From Periplaneta americana (taxonomy: Eukaryota; Arthropoda; Insecta; Blattodea; Blattidae), in NCBI RefSeq assembly GCF_040183065.1, contig NC_091120.1, positions 182,281,896 to 182,345,895 of the forward strand: a stretch of DNA of 64,000 bases. Direction: 5' to 3'. A program made the translations under genes and the position numbers. Below the pieces are notes generated by a model, which was not told the DNA's origin, did no database searches, and worked only from the letters and a program-made list of their open reading frames with translations. This document shows, piece after piece, positions 1 through 13,311 of this stretch; positions within the stretch are counted from its first letter, which is position 1; the number at the start of each line of letters is the position of its first letter.

Positions 1-237
1 ACTAGTAATATACAAGGTGGAAGTAATATAACCGTGCAGATTTTAACAGATTATTCCTTGAACAGAGTACAACAAAAAATTCTAACATGTTAGTACCAAA
101 TGAATAATTTTCTCATAAAAAATAATTTCCCCCTAAAGGTTAACACTATTTTGCTCAATATGTACTACCTGTATAATTGTGATCCTTATGCTTATCCTTA
201 GAGGAACTGATAAGGAATGATTCATCTCTTTGCATCT

Positions 238-413
238 ACGTAAAGATTAATTTTTTGGTCCTACAGAATATGTCTGTTACGATAACAATTATATTAGACG
301 TTCTCCTTTAATATTAATTGTTACTGTAACAGACGTATTCTGTAGAAACCTGTAATATTAATTGTTATCTTAACAGACGTATTCTGTAGGACCAAGAAAT
401 TAATCTTTACATA
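238..413. repeat. Short inverted-repeat (MITE-like) element
   Basis: The segment beginning GTAAAGATTAATTTTTTGG near 239 returns inverted near 394-411. The motif around ACAGACGTATTCTGTAG occurs at about 330 and 374, and inverted near 262. The structure is a fold-back with a partial internal duplication. No coding potential is seen and the family is unknown. Confidence 0.6.
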
Positions 414-574
414 GATTCCTCGAGCAACAGTGCATATTATTGTGGAATCCCAGCCACCAAGTCACTCAACTGAGTGCGCTTCTTGTGTAATGGCAGTTGA
501 ATTAATATAAAAATGTTAATATACACGTCGAACTTGGATTCAGGCCGCAAGGGAAAAACACTGGAGAGGGATTC

Positions 575-700
575 AATCTGGTGCTGTGGACTGAACTTCG
601 GCATAGCTCAATGGTTAGAGTGCTTGGTACATAAAACCAAGGACCCGGGTTCGATCCCCGGTGCCGGAGCAAATTTTTCTCCTCTAATATTAATTATCCC
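575..700 (+). mobile_element. tRNA-derived SINE
   Basis: An A-box-like TAGCTCAATGG (about 605) and a B-box GGTTCGATCCC (about 648) are spaced as in a tRNA, but the anticodon arm does not fold into a normal 5-bp stem with a 7-nt loop. The tRNA part is followed by GAGCAAATTTTTCTC, which resembles the tail of the copy near 48.3 kb. A pol III promoter is expected for the family. I read it as a SINE rather than a working tRNA gene. Confidence 0.7.
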
Positions 701-1429
701 TTTGCAGTTTTTCAATAAAATGAACGGTGCTCTCACAAATTAAATAAAAAATTAACATGTCTTATTTCTATCATTAGGAAGTCTGGCAACCCTGCTGCAG
801 TGACTAAGAGATGGAATGGTGCTATTCAGACTTGAGTTTGTGTGTGTATTTGTAGGTGAGCCGGTAATGCAATGTTGCCAAACTACACAGACTTTCAGTC
901 TAATTTTATAACTAATCACGAATATAATTACAAAATACATACTAGGTTTTTCTTTATTTATTTTAATGTACACTAATGCCCCTTTTAATCTGCACTGTTA
1001 TATCATTTCCATCCTGCAGATCATATTTACTTGAATACCCAGCACTCTCAAGTAAGCTGTGCAGCCAATTTTTGTGAGTTAAAAAAGTTTTCCAGAGATA
1101 ATTAAAAAAAGAAAAAGAAAAGAAAACATAATCACAAACATTTTTATGGTAATATTGATAGCATTAAAAATTATTTTCTGTGTCTGCTCCATTTGCAGTT
1201 TCGGAGATCTGTAACACGAAAATTACTCAATATTAGCATTTCTCCATCATATAAAAATCGTTACTTTTAAGCAAAAATTATGCAGGCAGTATAAAAAAGG
1301 AGTGCACCCCAATTTTTTACAAGATTTTTTTTTTTTTTCGGAAAAAAAGTTTGCGAGGTATTCAAGTAAATATGGTAATCAATAACTGTTGTAACTGAGG
1401 TGAAACTTTCATGCATTTCTAATTTTTCA

Positions 1430-1591
<162 letters not shown>

Positions 1592-2078
1592 TCATAGAAG
1601 GAATTAAAAAATAACACAATTTATTTTCATTATTGTTATTCAGTAACAAAATAATTTATATTCATTATCATTATTGTTATTCAGTAACAAAATAATTTAC
1701 GTCATCCTTAAAAAAGAATAAAATAAAAAAATAAATAAATAGATGGATCAATCAATACGCAAATAAATAAACACACTAGAGATTACAGTGTGTTTTGATT
1801 ATCATCAATTTGGACTACAAACCTTTAACAGGCTTTGTTATCAAAATGACATTAATTAAATCACTTAAGCCCAGGTTATAGTGATAATCTATTTCGAAAA
1901 TATAATCTAGTCAAATACATATGAGGCTGTGGCTAGAAAATGGGTACCTACATATGCTTATGTGCTTTTTTTCTGCCCATTAGTATAAACTATCCGCCAT
2001 ACTTTTCTGAAACTTCTGTTCCAATCAAGCAACTGTAGAGGTCAGGGCAGTAGTTTCAATGAATCATTGCAGAATAGT

Positions 2079-3377
2079 TGTTGTTGTTTTCTAATGCCAG
2101 GCGTTTGACAATAAAGTCATTTGACCTCTTGCACTCCAATATTTTTCAAAAATATTATCATGACTAGCCACTGAAGCACAGATTTTGAGATGTTCCGAAT
2201 CCATTTCTTGGTTTGAGTTGCACAATCAGTTAGGGGACTGATATATTCCAATTCTATGCAGGTGTTTGGCCAAACAATCATGGCCTGTTGCCAATCTAAA
2301 TGCAGCTACAGACGATTTTCATGGTAAATCGGGAATTAACTGTGGATTTTGATGCAGAGAGTTCCATTTTTTCCCTTGGGATTGAGTTATCAGATTTTGT
2401 TTGTTGAAGTCTAAGTATGTAGATTTAATAAATCTCTTCACAGAGTAATACGTAGATTCAGTAACAGGTCTGTAAGTAGCAGTGCTGCCCTTCTTTGCTA
2501 AAGCATCCACATTCTCGTTTCCCAGGATTCCACAATGGGATGGTATCCATTGGAATATAATTCTTTTATTGAGTGATAATAATTGAGAGACCATTTTAGT
2601 TATTTCTGCTGTTTGAGATGAAGGTGTGTGTTTAGAGACGATTGATAGAATAGCTGCTTTGGAGTCTGACAATATAACTGCATTCTTAAATTTATTGATG
2701 TGGCATAGAAGATTCCTGAGACATTCACTTATTGCAATGATTTCACCATCAAAACTTGTTGTTCCATATTCAAGAGATCTATAAAGTGAGAAGAGACAGC
2801 ACGTAACACCTGCACCGGCACCTTGTTCTCTGGAGATCAAGGATCCGTCGGTGTATAAATGAAGCCAGTTTTGTGGAGGGTACCTAATATTAATTGTCTC
2901 TAAAGACAATTGTTTCAGTATTTCAGTGTTTACTTCTGATTTCAGTATTTCTTCTGTTAAATTTAGATTATATTCTATATTTAATAGAGTTAAAGGGTTT
3001 GGTTTAATTTGTAAGTTTTCTTTTAAATTCGGGATATTGATTTTCTGTTTTAATTCTTGAACAATGGATATGAAACTTTTTTGAGTTTTCAATCTAGAAA
3101 GAGGACTGTATGAATGCCAATTGTTACCTGGTAATCTGATAAGTTTTTCATATTGAATCAGTGCTTTTTCTTCTATTGTCATTTTGATGCTGTTAATATT
3201 AGTGAGGAATCTCATAGAATCTATTGGCGTTGTTTTGATTCCACCAGTAATGAGTCTGAGAGCTTGGTTTTGAACATATTCCATGTCGTTTATGAAAGGT
3301 GAAGTAATTAAAATTTCTCCGCAGTATGTCAGCACTGGCTGTATAAACAGTTTGTATGTAGTGTTCAAAGTATTCCT
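2079..3377 (-). mobile_element. 5'-truncated non-LTR retrotransposon (family A) with RNase H domain
   Basis: A 349-codon open frame (3368-2319) carries the end of a reverse transcriptase thumb region and a full RNase H domain. YTDGS, the FDGEI Glu, LSDSKAA and GNENVD supply the D-E-D-D metal ligands, and QWIPSHCGILGNE is typical of RNase H in I/R1/Jockey-group elements. The 3' end at 2079 has a GTT-rich (AAC on the element strand) tail. A 13-bp direct repeat, ATTGCAGAATAGT, at 2066-2078 and 3378-3390 flanks the insert and is the target-site duplication. The insertion lies in the CDC5L intron between exons 2 and 3, in the same orientation as the gene. The 5' truncation means it cannot move by itself. 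Confidence 0.88.
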
Positions 3378-3440
3378 ATTGCAGAATAGTGGTAGGTATG
3401 CTCAAGGACTATTTCATGGTTTATGAACTTATAATATACA

Positions 3441-4998
3441 GGGTGGAAGGTAACCTTTTAAAATCCTTCACACACATAACAGATCATGTCATTTGGGAAC
3501 ATTTTGTCAAATAGTATTTTTTCATACAACCAATAGTTTTTGTAATATTTAGAGAAAACGAATTGTAGATAGTAGCAGTGTTTACTTCGTGAGATCATTG
3601 CACCCCAGCATATCAAATGCCGCTCCAATCATTTGCTTGGCAGGGGTTTTGAGAGAATGTACACACATACCATTTTGTAAACAAAAACATCTGTTGAGAA
3701 TGCAGTCAAATCGAAATTTATGTAATCGTAACATGTCAATTACATGAACTATGTTATTCGTTATCTATGATGAAACGTTCGTTATTGTATCGTTTCAGCA
3801 CTAAATTTAGTACGAACAAACACGTATTTCCATTACATTTTGAGGCAATTTCATTAATAATACAGTAGGATGAAAAATTATGCATAAAACAAAATTAATC
3901 CTTTAAATATAGTATGATTTCACATTGAGGATCACACAGTTGATGTCACTCCAACTCAATTACAACACAATGAAATAAACAACTTTTAAACTAAATGAAA
4001 ATGAAACACATTAATGTGGGGTACACTGTTAAATTTTGTACACCATTCTCTACAGTGTCTTTCAAAGGTATTGTTCAAAGTGTCCACCAGTTGCGTGTCT
4101 ACAACTTTCACACTCCTGATCCAGTTATCTGTCACGGTATAAGCGAGCAGCTGCAGTGGCATTGTGACCAGTTTCGCTATAAATTAATAACGTGTCCAGA
4201 TACTCACGATTAGAAAACTGTGGCATCTCGCTGTGTTTCAAATGCTTCGAACGGCATATAGCCTGCAACTAATGACGAAGTTAATATAAGCGTATCGTAT
4301 GCTCCGCACACCTAGCTCAGCCACATGTTTTGCATATGTAAGAAACAGTGTTGCCAGCGTGTCACAGCCCTGTTTCCATGCAATGTGTTTTTATTTTTTT
4401 ATCCAATGCCACCAGGTTGTCTTTTCGACATTTCTGGTCTTCTCTCCTGGCCGTGGCTTAATTGTAACCCACTTCTGAGGTTGGGGCGCCTGGAAGGCGG
4501 AGTTACATTACCCCGATGATGTGATAGGATGATTATGATAATGTAGTGCCAGGAGAGGTCTTAAATCTAAACTTAACCTAAATTCCAGACCATGGACGAA
4601 CACAGGAATAATCCCCTTTAAGGAAAAATTCCTGTGCTCTAACCAGGAATCGAACCCGGGACCTCATGAACTATAGCCAGAAGCTCTGACCACTAGACCA
4701 TGAGGCTGGTCCCATGCAATGTGTACACGAATATTCACGCGATTTATTCGAAATCTGTGTTATTTTCCTTGCAAATACTACTGTAACATGGCCAAACATA
4801 GCTTACTCTATCATCCTACATAAGATAAATCAAATTTTGAGCAGTTTCATGAAAAACTTAATCATAATTTCAAGTTACAAAAGACCATTTTATTTCGAAA
4901 ACCGCACTTCTGGGAACAAAATATTATTAGACTTTCTTGTTTGTCATAATTCGAGATATCATATACCAGAAGGATTGTAAAAGGTTACCTTCCACCTT
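3441..4998. mobile_element. DNA element with ~25-bp terminal inverted repeats
   Basis: GGTGGAAGGTAACCTTTTA starts near 3442 and its inverse, AAAAGGTTACCTTCCACC, ends near 4996. The interior shows no convincing transposase and contains a nested SINE (about 4432-4715). The target duplication is unclear. It lies in the CDC5L intron between exons 2 and 3. The superfamily is not assigned. Confidence 0.6.
4432..4715 (-). mobile_element. tRNA-derived SINE with long body
   Basis: On the minus strand an A-box-like TGGTCTAGTGGTCAGAGC (about 4700) and the B-box GGTTCGATTCC (about 4650) mark a tRNA-like head. It is followed by a body running to about 4432. The open frame across it is a by-product. It is nested in the terminal-repeat element at 3441-4998. 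Confidence 0.65.
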
Positions 4999-5109
4999 TT
5001 ATAATAAAATCAGTCTGGAAAATCTGCTTCAGAACAACAATAGTAATTTCTGATATTAAAAATTACGTCAAATAAGTTTTACATTGTAATTGTTTGAAAA
5101 TGATTTTGA

Positions 5110-5310
5110 AATTGGTACTTATAAGAATGGACAGAGAGAGATTACCAAAGAAGGCACTGAAATCGAAAATAAAAGATAAAAAAACCTGTTGGAAGACCTA
5201 GAACAAGATGGGAAGATCAAATTAAGATGGGCATTGAAAAAAAAAGAAAAGAAAGTGAAGCCATGGCGAGTAGTGGAAATGAATAGCCGGGAGAACAATG
5301 ACAGTTGGAG
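5110..5310 (+). mobile_element. LINE ORF2 C-terminal fragment
   Basis: The plus-strand translation gives RMDRERLPKKALKSK followed by VGRPRTRWEDQIKMGI. The motif GRPRxRWEDxIKxD is the usual C-terminal tail of many insect non-LTR ORF2 proteins. The fragment has stops and no reverse transcriptase core. It is a relic. Confidence 0.6.
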
Positions 5311-5470
5311 AATGCTATCTCATACTCGAACCCACAACCAGGAGCACGAGTCTACATGAAGAAGAATTTTTTTATAGTACAAGAATATTTTATATTTGGC
5401 CAGAATAAACCAGCAACTCAAGAAATACTTCAATTAAGCAGTAATTTTAGTGTATATGATTTATTTTTTG

Positions 5471-5912
5471 TGAATTTTAAATACTAATATAGTCACAATC
5501 ATGCCGTGGCATGAAAGAAAAATTTCACAACCTCGAGCGGGAATCGAACCTGCGACTTCCTGTTTTCCGGTCAGGCGCTCTACCACTTAGCTATCGAGTT
5601 CGTCTCACGCCAAAGGCTTGGAATTATCCTTTCATACTGGCGACTGTTATAGAGTACTGTCCATAGCGTCTGAGCTAGTCAGCAACCCATAAGCAGTGGT
5701 GACTAGATTAGACGCTATGGACAGTACTCTATAACAGAGTCGCCGGTATGAAAGGATAATTCCAAGCCTTTGGCGTGAGACGAACTCGATAGCTCAGTGG
5801 TAGAGGGCCTGACCGGAGAACAGGAAGTCGCAGGTTCGATTCCCGCTCGAGGTTGTGAAATTTTTCTTTCATGCCATGGCATGATTGTGACTATAATAGT
5901 ATTTAAAATTCA
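5471..5912. repeat. Palindrome made of two head-to-head tRNA-derived SINE copies
   Basis: The arms at about 5471-5680 and 5701-5912 are near-identical inverted copies around a 20-bp spacer. Each arm holds a tRNA-like unit (A-box AGCTCAGTGGTAGAG on the right arm, B-box GGTTCGATTCC) and a shared tail beginning TTGTGAAATTTTTC. A few substitutions, such as TAAGTGG versus TCAGTGG in the A-box, show the arms have diverged slightly. It is in the CDC5L intron between exons 2 and 3. Confidence 0.85.
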
Positions 5913-6088
5913 TTAATATGTCACATCAACGGACGTGTATACGTCACCAAACATCGTAAGATGAAGATTATATTTTTTGTGTATATTTTAGCAATTTTAA
6001 GTGCATAAACCATGCATATTTTATGATTTTAGTACATAAATTTCCGCAGTTTATACATTAACCTGTAAAAAAAGTTAAACCGTACTCA

Positions 6089-6900
<812 letters not shown>

Positions 6901-7429
6901 TAACCATTCACCACAATGTCATTCCCCGCTATGCTGACTCAAAAATAATGCACATAAGTTTAAAATGTGTGTGTGTTTTTTTTTCTCCCACAACATGTCC
7001 CAATACAGAGTAAAACTACATATTTTAGTTTCCTTTTAGCTGTATGTGCTAACTTACCAGAATTTGTTAAGGTTTATTCACTTTCGAATGTGGCGGTAAT
7101 TGATTTATTTCATGTTGACGGTGTCCGATTTTTTTTAAACTCTATGTCTTATTTACGAAAATAAATTGTTACTTTTTCATCTAATCCCATAAAGTAAAAG
7201 TAAAAGTATAACATGTTCACATCAGTTACCAATTTTGATATACAGGCCTATATATACCATCCAATATTTATATACAAGTGTGATTTTGAGTCTTTTTCGT
7301 TTACATTGAAATGCTAATTCTGCAGATTTCAAGTAAAAGTATATGGGTGAATGTATGTATTTATTTACACTGCAAGTGGGCAAGCACCGGTGGCAGTGGT
7401 ATACACAATATAAACAATACACAAAAAAA

Positions 7430-7840
7430 ATGATAAGCAATACACAATAAATTTACAATACACAATACAATTATACAATACACAATACAATTTTATACAC
7501 AATACAATAAGAATACACAATATAATTTAACACAATAATAATAAAACATAAATAAAATACCTAATTTTACATTACAACCTACATAATTATGTATAGGCCC
7601 TACATAAGTTTCAATAGTCTTTCACTTTACTCTCATCTCACTCACTGTAGTGGCACTATGACGCATTTCACTGACACTTTAGGACACATTTCACTGACAC
7701 ACTATAACACATTTCACTGACACTATAGAACACATTTCATTGACGCTATAAATTATCACTGATCGGAACTATTCACTGCACTGTAAAACCATAACTTCAC
7801 TGACTCACCTCGCTTCACTGATACAACAGTTCAAATAAGT
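7430..7840. repeat. Degenerate short tandem repeats
   Basis: An AT-rich stretch repeats ACACAATACAAT-like units (about 7440-7530). It is followed by about five irregular copies of ACACATTTCACTGACAC (about 7650-7745). The neighbouring 7840-8110 looks like a retroelement 3' untranslated region but has no recognisable coding sequence. Confidence 0.5.
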
Positions 7841-8110
7841 CAAATAATTACACCCTTATGCATACTCTACTTATGAACAGAACTACATTTAAACTAAACA
7901 TTTCTAGTCTAAGGCCCTCTTACACGCTATTTTTAAATAATTTACAATTCAAACCAAGGAAGTAACTCGTGTCAGGCTAAATAAATAAATGTCACCTTAA
8001 AAAATTAAATGTTAAATGTCACCTTAATTTTAATTTGCACTTGATACACAACTTTTTAAATTATTCTTGAAACTCCTTAAGGAAGGACAGCCCTCAAAGA
8101 CTGCTGCAGG

Positions 8111-8134
8111 TGTGTGTGTGTGTGTGTGTGTGTC

Positions 8135-8171
<37 letters not shown>

Positions 8172-8178
8172 ATGTATG

Positions 8179-8211
<33 letters not shown>

Positions 8212-8212
8212 C
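8111..8212. repeat. (TG)n/(TA)n compound microsatellite
   Basis: TG dinucleotides, then TA dinucleotides, then TG dinucleotides again. Long low-complexity open frames in several frames across this block are artefacts. Confidence 0.95.
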
Positions 8213-8399
8213 CAATGCATACCCACTTCACTTTATGTGATTCGGGTCCCACATATTGTGAATAGATGTCAGGACTGTGACCCATTTTCTAGTTGTACAT
8301 CACTTCGGCAAGCCACACTGTACATGATGTACATCTGTGGAGAGTTATGTCATGTACTAGGGTGAGTGTATGTCTAAGTGTTCGTGTAAGTGTAGTGTA

Positions 8400-8745
8400 G
8401 GGAATGAATGGTGATGATGAAAATGAGGGTGAAGAGGAAACTCGGTGCTGTAGTCTACTCCTGTCAAATAGCACCAAGGGGGTTGTCAGGCTTAACGTCC
8501 CCATTCGACAGAAGAATCACTATCAACAGTGACATATGCCTTCTCTCCATATGCACTGCGGAGAGATTTGGGATTTAACCCAGGCATATTGGTGCACAAT
8601 CTGGTGATTAGAAGTTGTGCACCACCATCTCTCCCAATCCCAAGGTAGAAATTTTACATGAAAATTTCTGACCTCATCAGGGATTAAACCAGGGCTGGCT
8701 AGTCTGGAGGCAGGCACATTACCACAGACCTAACTCGGCAGACTA
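8400..8745 (-). mobile_element. Probable SINE-like repeat
   Basis: A region with tRNA-like B-box remnants (GGGATTAAACCAGGGCTGGC near 8681) and a body common in insect SINEs (CACCAAGGGGGTTGTCAGGC near 8472). The boundaries are approximate and there is no coding content. Confidence 0.4.
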
Positions 8746-8775
8746 TAAGCTTAAAATTGAAAATATTTTATTTTA

Positions 8776-9157
8776 CACAAATTAAGATTTCAAGTATAAC
8801 TCCCAAAGTTGATTTGAATAATTTCGAGGGAAAAACTGTTCCGGGGCCGGGCATCGAACCCGGGACCTTCGGTTTAACGTACCAACGCTCTACCAACTGA
8901 GCTACCCGGGAGCTCTACTCGACACCGATCCAATTTTTCCCTTTATATCTACAGACCTCAAAGTGGGCTGACAACCATCAAGCAACCAACTTCGAGTGCA
9001 CACAAACTCCGTGTGACTTAAATTGTAGTTTTCTGTTAACGAACAGTGACGTGTATTATGCAAATCAAGATTTCAAGTGTAACTCCCTGTAAAGTTGATT
9101 TGAATAATTTCGAGGGAAAAATTGTTCCGGGCCCGGGCATCGAACCCGGGACCTTTT
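8776..9157 (-). mobile_element. tRNA-derived SINE and a truncated tandem second copy
   Basis: On the minus strand the A-box TAGCTCAGTTGGTAGAGC (about 8907-8890) and the B-box GGTTCGATGCC (about 8857) form the head, followed by TTTTTCCCTCGAAATTATTC. The block from AAGATTTCAAGT through ATTTCGAGGGAAAAA to CGAACCCGGGACCTT occurs twice, near 8783-8869 and 9066-9156. The second copy is cut within the tRNA-like head. Confidence 0.7.
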
Positions 9158-9184
9158 ATTTAATATCATATATTAATTCATATA

Positions 9185-9418
9185 CATAATTAGGAACATT
9201 AAATCTAGAACTGCATATAGTGTGTTAGCTTGGAGATCAGAGGGAAAAAGACCTTTGGGGAGGCCGAGACATAGATGGGAGGATAATATTAAAATGGATT
9301 TGAGGGAGGTGGAATATTATTGTAGAGACTGGATTAATCTTGCTCGGGATAGGGACCAATGGCGGACTTACGTGAGGGTGGCAATGAACCTCTGGGTTCC
9401 TTAAAAGCCATAAGTAAA
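9185..9418 (+). mobile_element. 3' fragment of LINE family B
   Basis: The plus-strand translation includes [20 protein letters not shown] and RDWINLARDRDQWR, nearly identical to the C-terminus of the LINE at 42540-44256. Only the last 60 or so codons remain, with an internal deletion upstream. Confidence 0.8.
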
Positions 9419-9811
9419 ATGCATATACATTTATCCCATTTATCGTGTTGTGCTAAGCACATCAGTGAGGGGGAGGGAGGGAGGGAAGGGAGAAGATTGG
9501 TTTAGATTAGGTTTGATTTTCTCAGGCTATTTTCAGTTTGTTTATATTATTTTCGGTTTAGGTTAGGTCTTATTTTCTGAGGCTAATTTGGTTTGCTTAA
9601 CTTTCAATTTTATATCACAGCTTGACATTTCCCTTTCTCCTCCTACGCTGGCTGTGACGTCATTAAGATACTTCAAGTGAAAGATTTAATTCTCTTTTTT
9701 TTTTCAACCCCCTCTCTAACACACTTTGGTACAGTGCAAGGTATTTCTTTACTGCATTACCAAGTTAAGGTACAAAGGTATTTAGTGCCGACGCAAATTT
9801 CACACCCATTG

Positions 9812-9974
9812 ATCACAGAGAAAGCGAGTTTTCGTAAGGTCGAATCAGTAATAGGTTAGGTTAGTTTTTTTCTATGCCCTGCACAATTGTTTAAGAAAGT
9901 GCCCTTTCTTCCAAGGCGTACCCTCACCTGTCACTGATTCGACCTTACGAAAACTCGCCTTTTCTCTGTGAATC
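9812..9974. repeat. Inverted repeat, ~42-bp arms
   Basis: CACAGAGAAAGCGAGTTTTC near 9816 returns inverted as GAAAACTCGCCTTTTCTCTG near 9948-9967, with an ~80-bp loop. A smaller inverted pair, CAGGTTAGGTTTGGTTT / AAACCAAACCTAACCTG, lies nearby at 10318 and 10382. Confidence 0.7.
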
Positions 9975-10698
9975 AGTAAGGAAGTGCAAGAAAATGAGAT
10001 ACATGTGCTTCCCCTCTTTTGCCGCCTACCCCTTCCACCTCGCTCGCACCTCTCTCCTTGCCATCACTTTTCCAGTAACTTACGACCATTATTTTCAGTG
10101 TGAAACTGGCGTCGGCACTTATTTTTTCGTAAACGATACATATGACTCGATTAAACTCAAGGATGTGAATAAATTTGTAGGCCTACCTTAACGTGGTAAC
10201 GCTGTAGTAAATAATTAGTAAGTGCAACACTTTAAACATAGCCTAGTATATATAAATATTTCGATAATTCGGTAGAAAATGTTGGTCAATAGGGCGGACA
10301 TCATCGAGGATCAATGACAGGTTAGGTTTGGTTTGTTCAGGTTTTTGGCATCCTTACCAAAAAATATATAATATACAATGCAAACCAAACCTAACCTGTT
10401 ACAGATTCTCAATGAGATTATTGATGTTCGTCATATTGACTGTTTTCTACCAAATTGCCAATATTTCATACTAGACAATCTACCCATAGTCTCCCAACTC
10501 TGCTATCTCGAAATCAGGTGTTTAATATTCTATTCACATCAAAACAGTAATTTGGGAAAATTTCAGGTAACAAGCAGCATCTAGAACGACTCTTTCACTT
10601 GGAGGATCGAAGTTATGTTTTATCACTGTATTAAAAGGCGAGATGGGACCGATGTAAGTATAACCTCAAAAGCATAAAAGTAAAAGAATATTACTTAC

Positions 10699-10743
10699 CT
10701 CTGTGTTCCTCCATACACCACCTTTTATCATTATACGCGGCAT
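10699..10743 (-). CDS. CDC5L: CDC5L exon 1 (start codon, N-terminus)
   Basis: The 45-nt coding part reads MPRIMIKGGVWRNTE, the invariant N-terminus of CDC5/CDC5L that opens the first Myb repeat. It ends at a consensus donor, GAG|GTAAGT, in phase 0, and joins exactly to DEILKAA of exon 2. The ATG at 10743-10741 is the start because the protein family begins with this exact peptide. It is too short for a standard ORF search. The 5' untranslated end was not determined. Confidence 0.96.
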
Positions 10744-10960
10744 GTTGATTTATTTTGATTCACAGGTTTTCAATGCAGAAAAATTATATTTTGATTAAAA
10801 GTCTTAGACGTAACACTATAAATAAGAATTCACAAACACCAACATCCATTGATGTTCCGTGAACACTAGTCAGTCATATGGCATAGTGCGATACTTGTCC
10901 GGAAGATGGCACGATTGTTGACATGTGGTGGATTATTGTTACCAATATTATAATTGTTGC
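10744..10960 (-). promoter_or_regulatory. CDC5L 5' UTR and proximal promoter region (inferred)
   Basis: This sequence lies directly upstream of the CDC5L start codon on the minus strand. No decisive core element was seen. The assignment rests on position only. Confidence 0.3.
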
Positions 10961-11529
10961 TTTCATAGCTACATACATCCATTACCGATGCCACATCAGT
11001 AAATCCTTATATTATTAGGCAACGATATTCGACATTCTTTTGTAAAAAAAATAACGCTAACGAGATAAATATAACACTACAGTCATTAAAGTACCGGCAG
11101 GTTGCGAGACATTGGCGGAGATGGAACGATTTCCTAGTGGGGGGGGGGCACAATAGGATAGAACGATAAAACAAGCAAATTCATAATTACATATATTTGT
11201 CATGAGCATATAAATGCGCCCACACAATGAAAAAACCAAGTAATATAGTACAGCCTGAACCCCATGAGTGACACCAACAAAGCATCACTCATAAGGCAAT
11301 TAGGCCAGAAGATAATGGGGTAGGATGGCCAGTTCCTTTCCCCCACCATTGCATACATCGCTGATTAGATATATATTACACCAATCATACTTCAAATGTA
11401 TACAATTATTGTTTTTCCTCTGACATATATCAAGTGAAATGTACTGCCTGATAATAGATGTAGGCCACATATCAGCCAGAACCTCATTATCTACTTGGAG
11501 GGTTTAGTGAAGAACACTATTTTTAGAAC

Positions 11530-11875
11530 ATGGGAGGAGCGATAGTAGGAGGAAAAATGAAATGCGTAAGATTTGCTAATGATATGGTGTTGTTAGCAGA
11601 AGAGGTGATATTATGCTACTGGAGCTAAATGATAGCTGTCAGCAGTATGGGATGAAGATAAATGCAGATCATGGTCATAGGAAGAAAAATAAAGAATAAG
11701 GCATAAACTTGAAAATTCTAAATGAGGCAGTAGAGCAAGTGGACAACTTCTAATATTTGGGGTGTAATATAAGCAATAACATGAGTTCCTGCCAGAAAGT
11801 CAAAAGCAGGATGGCAATGGCCAAGGAAGCTTTTAATAGAAAAAGGAGCATATCTGTGCACCTCTGGAAAAAGAA
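11530..11875 (+). mobile_element. LINE reverse transcriptase relic (family C)
   Basis: The conceptual plus-strand translation, with several frameshifts and stops, gives KCVRFANDMVLLAEE (a degenerate YADD region), then MVIGRKIK, NEAVEQVDNF and MAMAKEAFNRKRS-like stretches typical of the region after the RT active site. The first Asp of the catalytic pair has become Asn. It is a dead fragment. Confidence 0.6.
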
Positions 11876-12751
11876 CTAAAGAAGAAAAGGACGAAGCGCT
11901 TTTTACAAAATCGAGGAAAAGTTTGAAAAACGAGCAGGCGAGTTTTTCAATTTCCGAGATTTTGTAATGCACTTCACGAACGTGTATTGTACAACATTTT
12001 TTGCACGATCATATTTTTAAAATTGCAAATACAATATATTTTGCATTGAAAATTAGGGCAATATTATTTCAAAGTCTTCACTAAACTGCATGGTAATGGT
12101 AACTAAGTAACAATAAGTGCATCGTAATGGATCTATTTTAGTATAGATTTAACATATGTTATAAAAAATGGTTTCCCTAGCAAAAAGTTTCAGTATGGGA
12201 ATTCTAACTTTCAAGGCCTAAAACCAATAGATGTAAATACAGTAAAAAACACGATAGTGCAAAAAAAGTTATGGATGGGTTTGGAGAATATATCATATCG
12301 TCAATATTGCAATATGTTGTAAGTTGGCAACAGAGTATAACAAATAAAGTACCAAATGAATCACGGTTTTCAAATCATATTTTTATTGCTTTCTACAATG
12401 CAACTGAAAGACAGTCAAAGATTTGACAGCATACTAAATATTGTCATAACAGGTGATATGTTAAGAGAACTTTCAATCAAATGATTATTGCAGTCACTCT
12501 GGGAAAATTAAACTTGCACCAGTACAGCACACAGATACCAACATACAAAAGCCTTGAGCAAAATCATTGTGTTTACATAAACAAAAGAGATGAAGTAACT
12601 GCAAACAGTGTCAAGAGAGAAGCCAACAAGATCCGAATCTAAGTTGCTAAGAATGATCATAACAAACACCAGTTCTTGACACATATGCTAGAAAAGGAAA
12701 ATTGGAACAGATAGGAAATTAGAATATATACTTTTAAATATTTTCAAATAG

Positions 12752-13311
12752 GTATACAGGGTGAACTGTAAATAATGTCATAATTTCGAAGGGTTATTCA
12801 AAAGAAAAAAGTTAAATACAATTTTGCTCATTTTTGTTTCCTTTTTATATGAAACATTTTATAGAGTGTTTTGGGAAAACCAGTGATTTAATTCCCAAAA
12901 TGCTCAGTCAGTTTAAGAGAGCATTGCATCATGACAAATTATTGAAAGAATTTTAGTTTTGTCGTTTAAATGTGCAGAAATTTGATCCGAACAAATGGAA
13001 CTTTTCGTTCTGCAAAGGAACTTTAAAACGTTACATTTGATCAGGTCAAATTTCTACACATTTACAACACAAAACTAAAATTCTTTCAATCATTTATTAA
13101 CACAATACACTGCTCTCTTAAATTGACTGAGCATATTGGGAATTAAATCAATGGCTTTCCCAAAAGATGCTATGAAATGTTTCACATAAAACATTTTTTT
13201 CCTCGAATGGGAAGCAAAAACGAGCAAAATTGTATTTAATTTCTTTTGTTCGCAATATCTCAAAGAACCCTTTGAAATGAATGACATTACTTACTGTTCA
13301 ACCTGTATATT
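12752..13311. mobile_element. Fold-back MITE with ~270-bp arms
   Basis: TATACAGGGTGAACTGTAAA at 12754 returns inverted as a sequence ending CTGTTCAACCTGTATA near 13308. Similarity between arms extends almost to the centre near 13030, with diverged but alignable sequence. No coding content. Confidence 0.7.

Noticed and set aside
575-700. A true tRNA gene (also considered for the other tRNA-like units).
   Set aside because: The A- and B-boxes are present, but the anticodon arms do not fold normally and SINE tails follow.
8030-8365. Open frames rich in Thr-His, Ile-Tyr or Cys-Val.
   Set aside because: They come from the TG/TA microsatellite.
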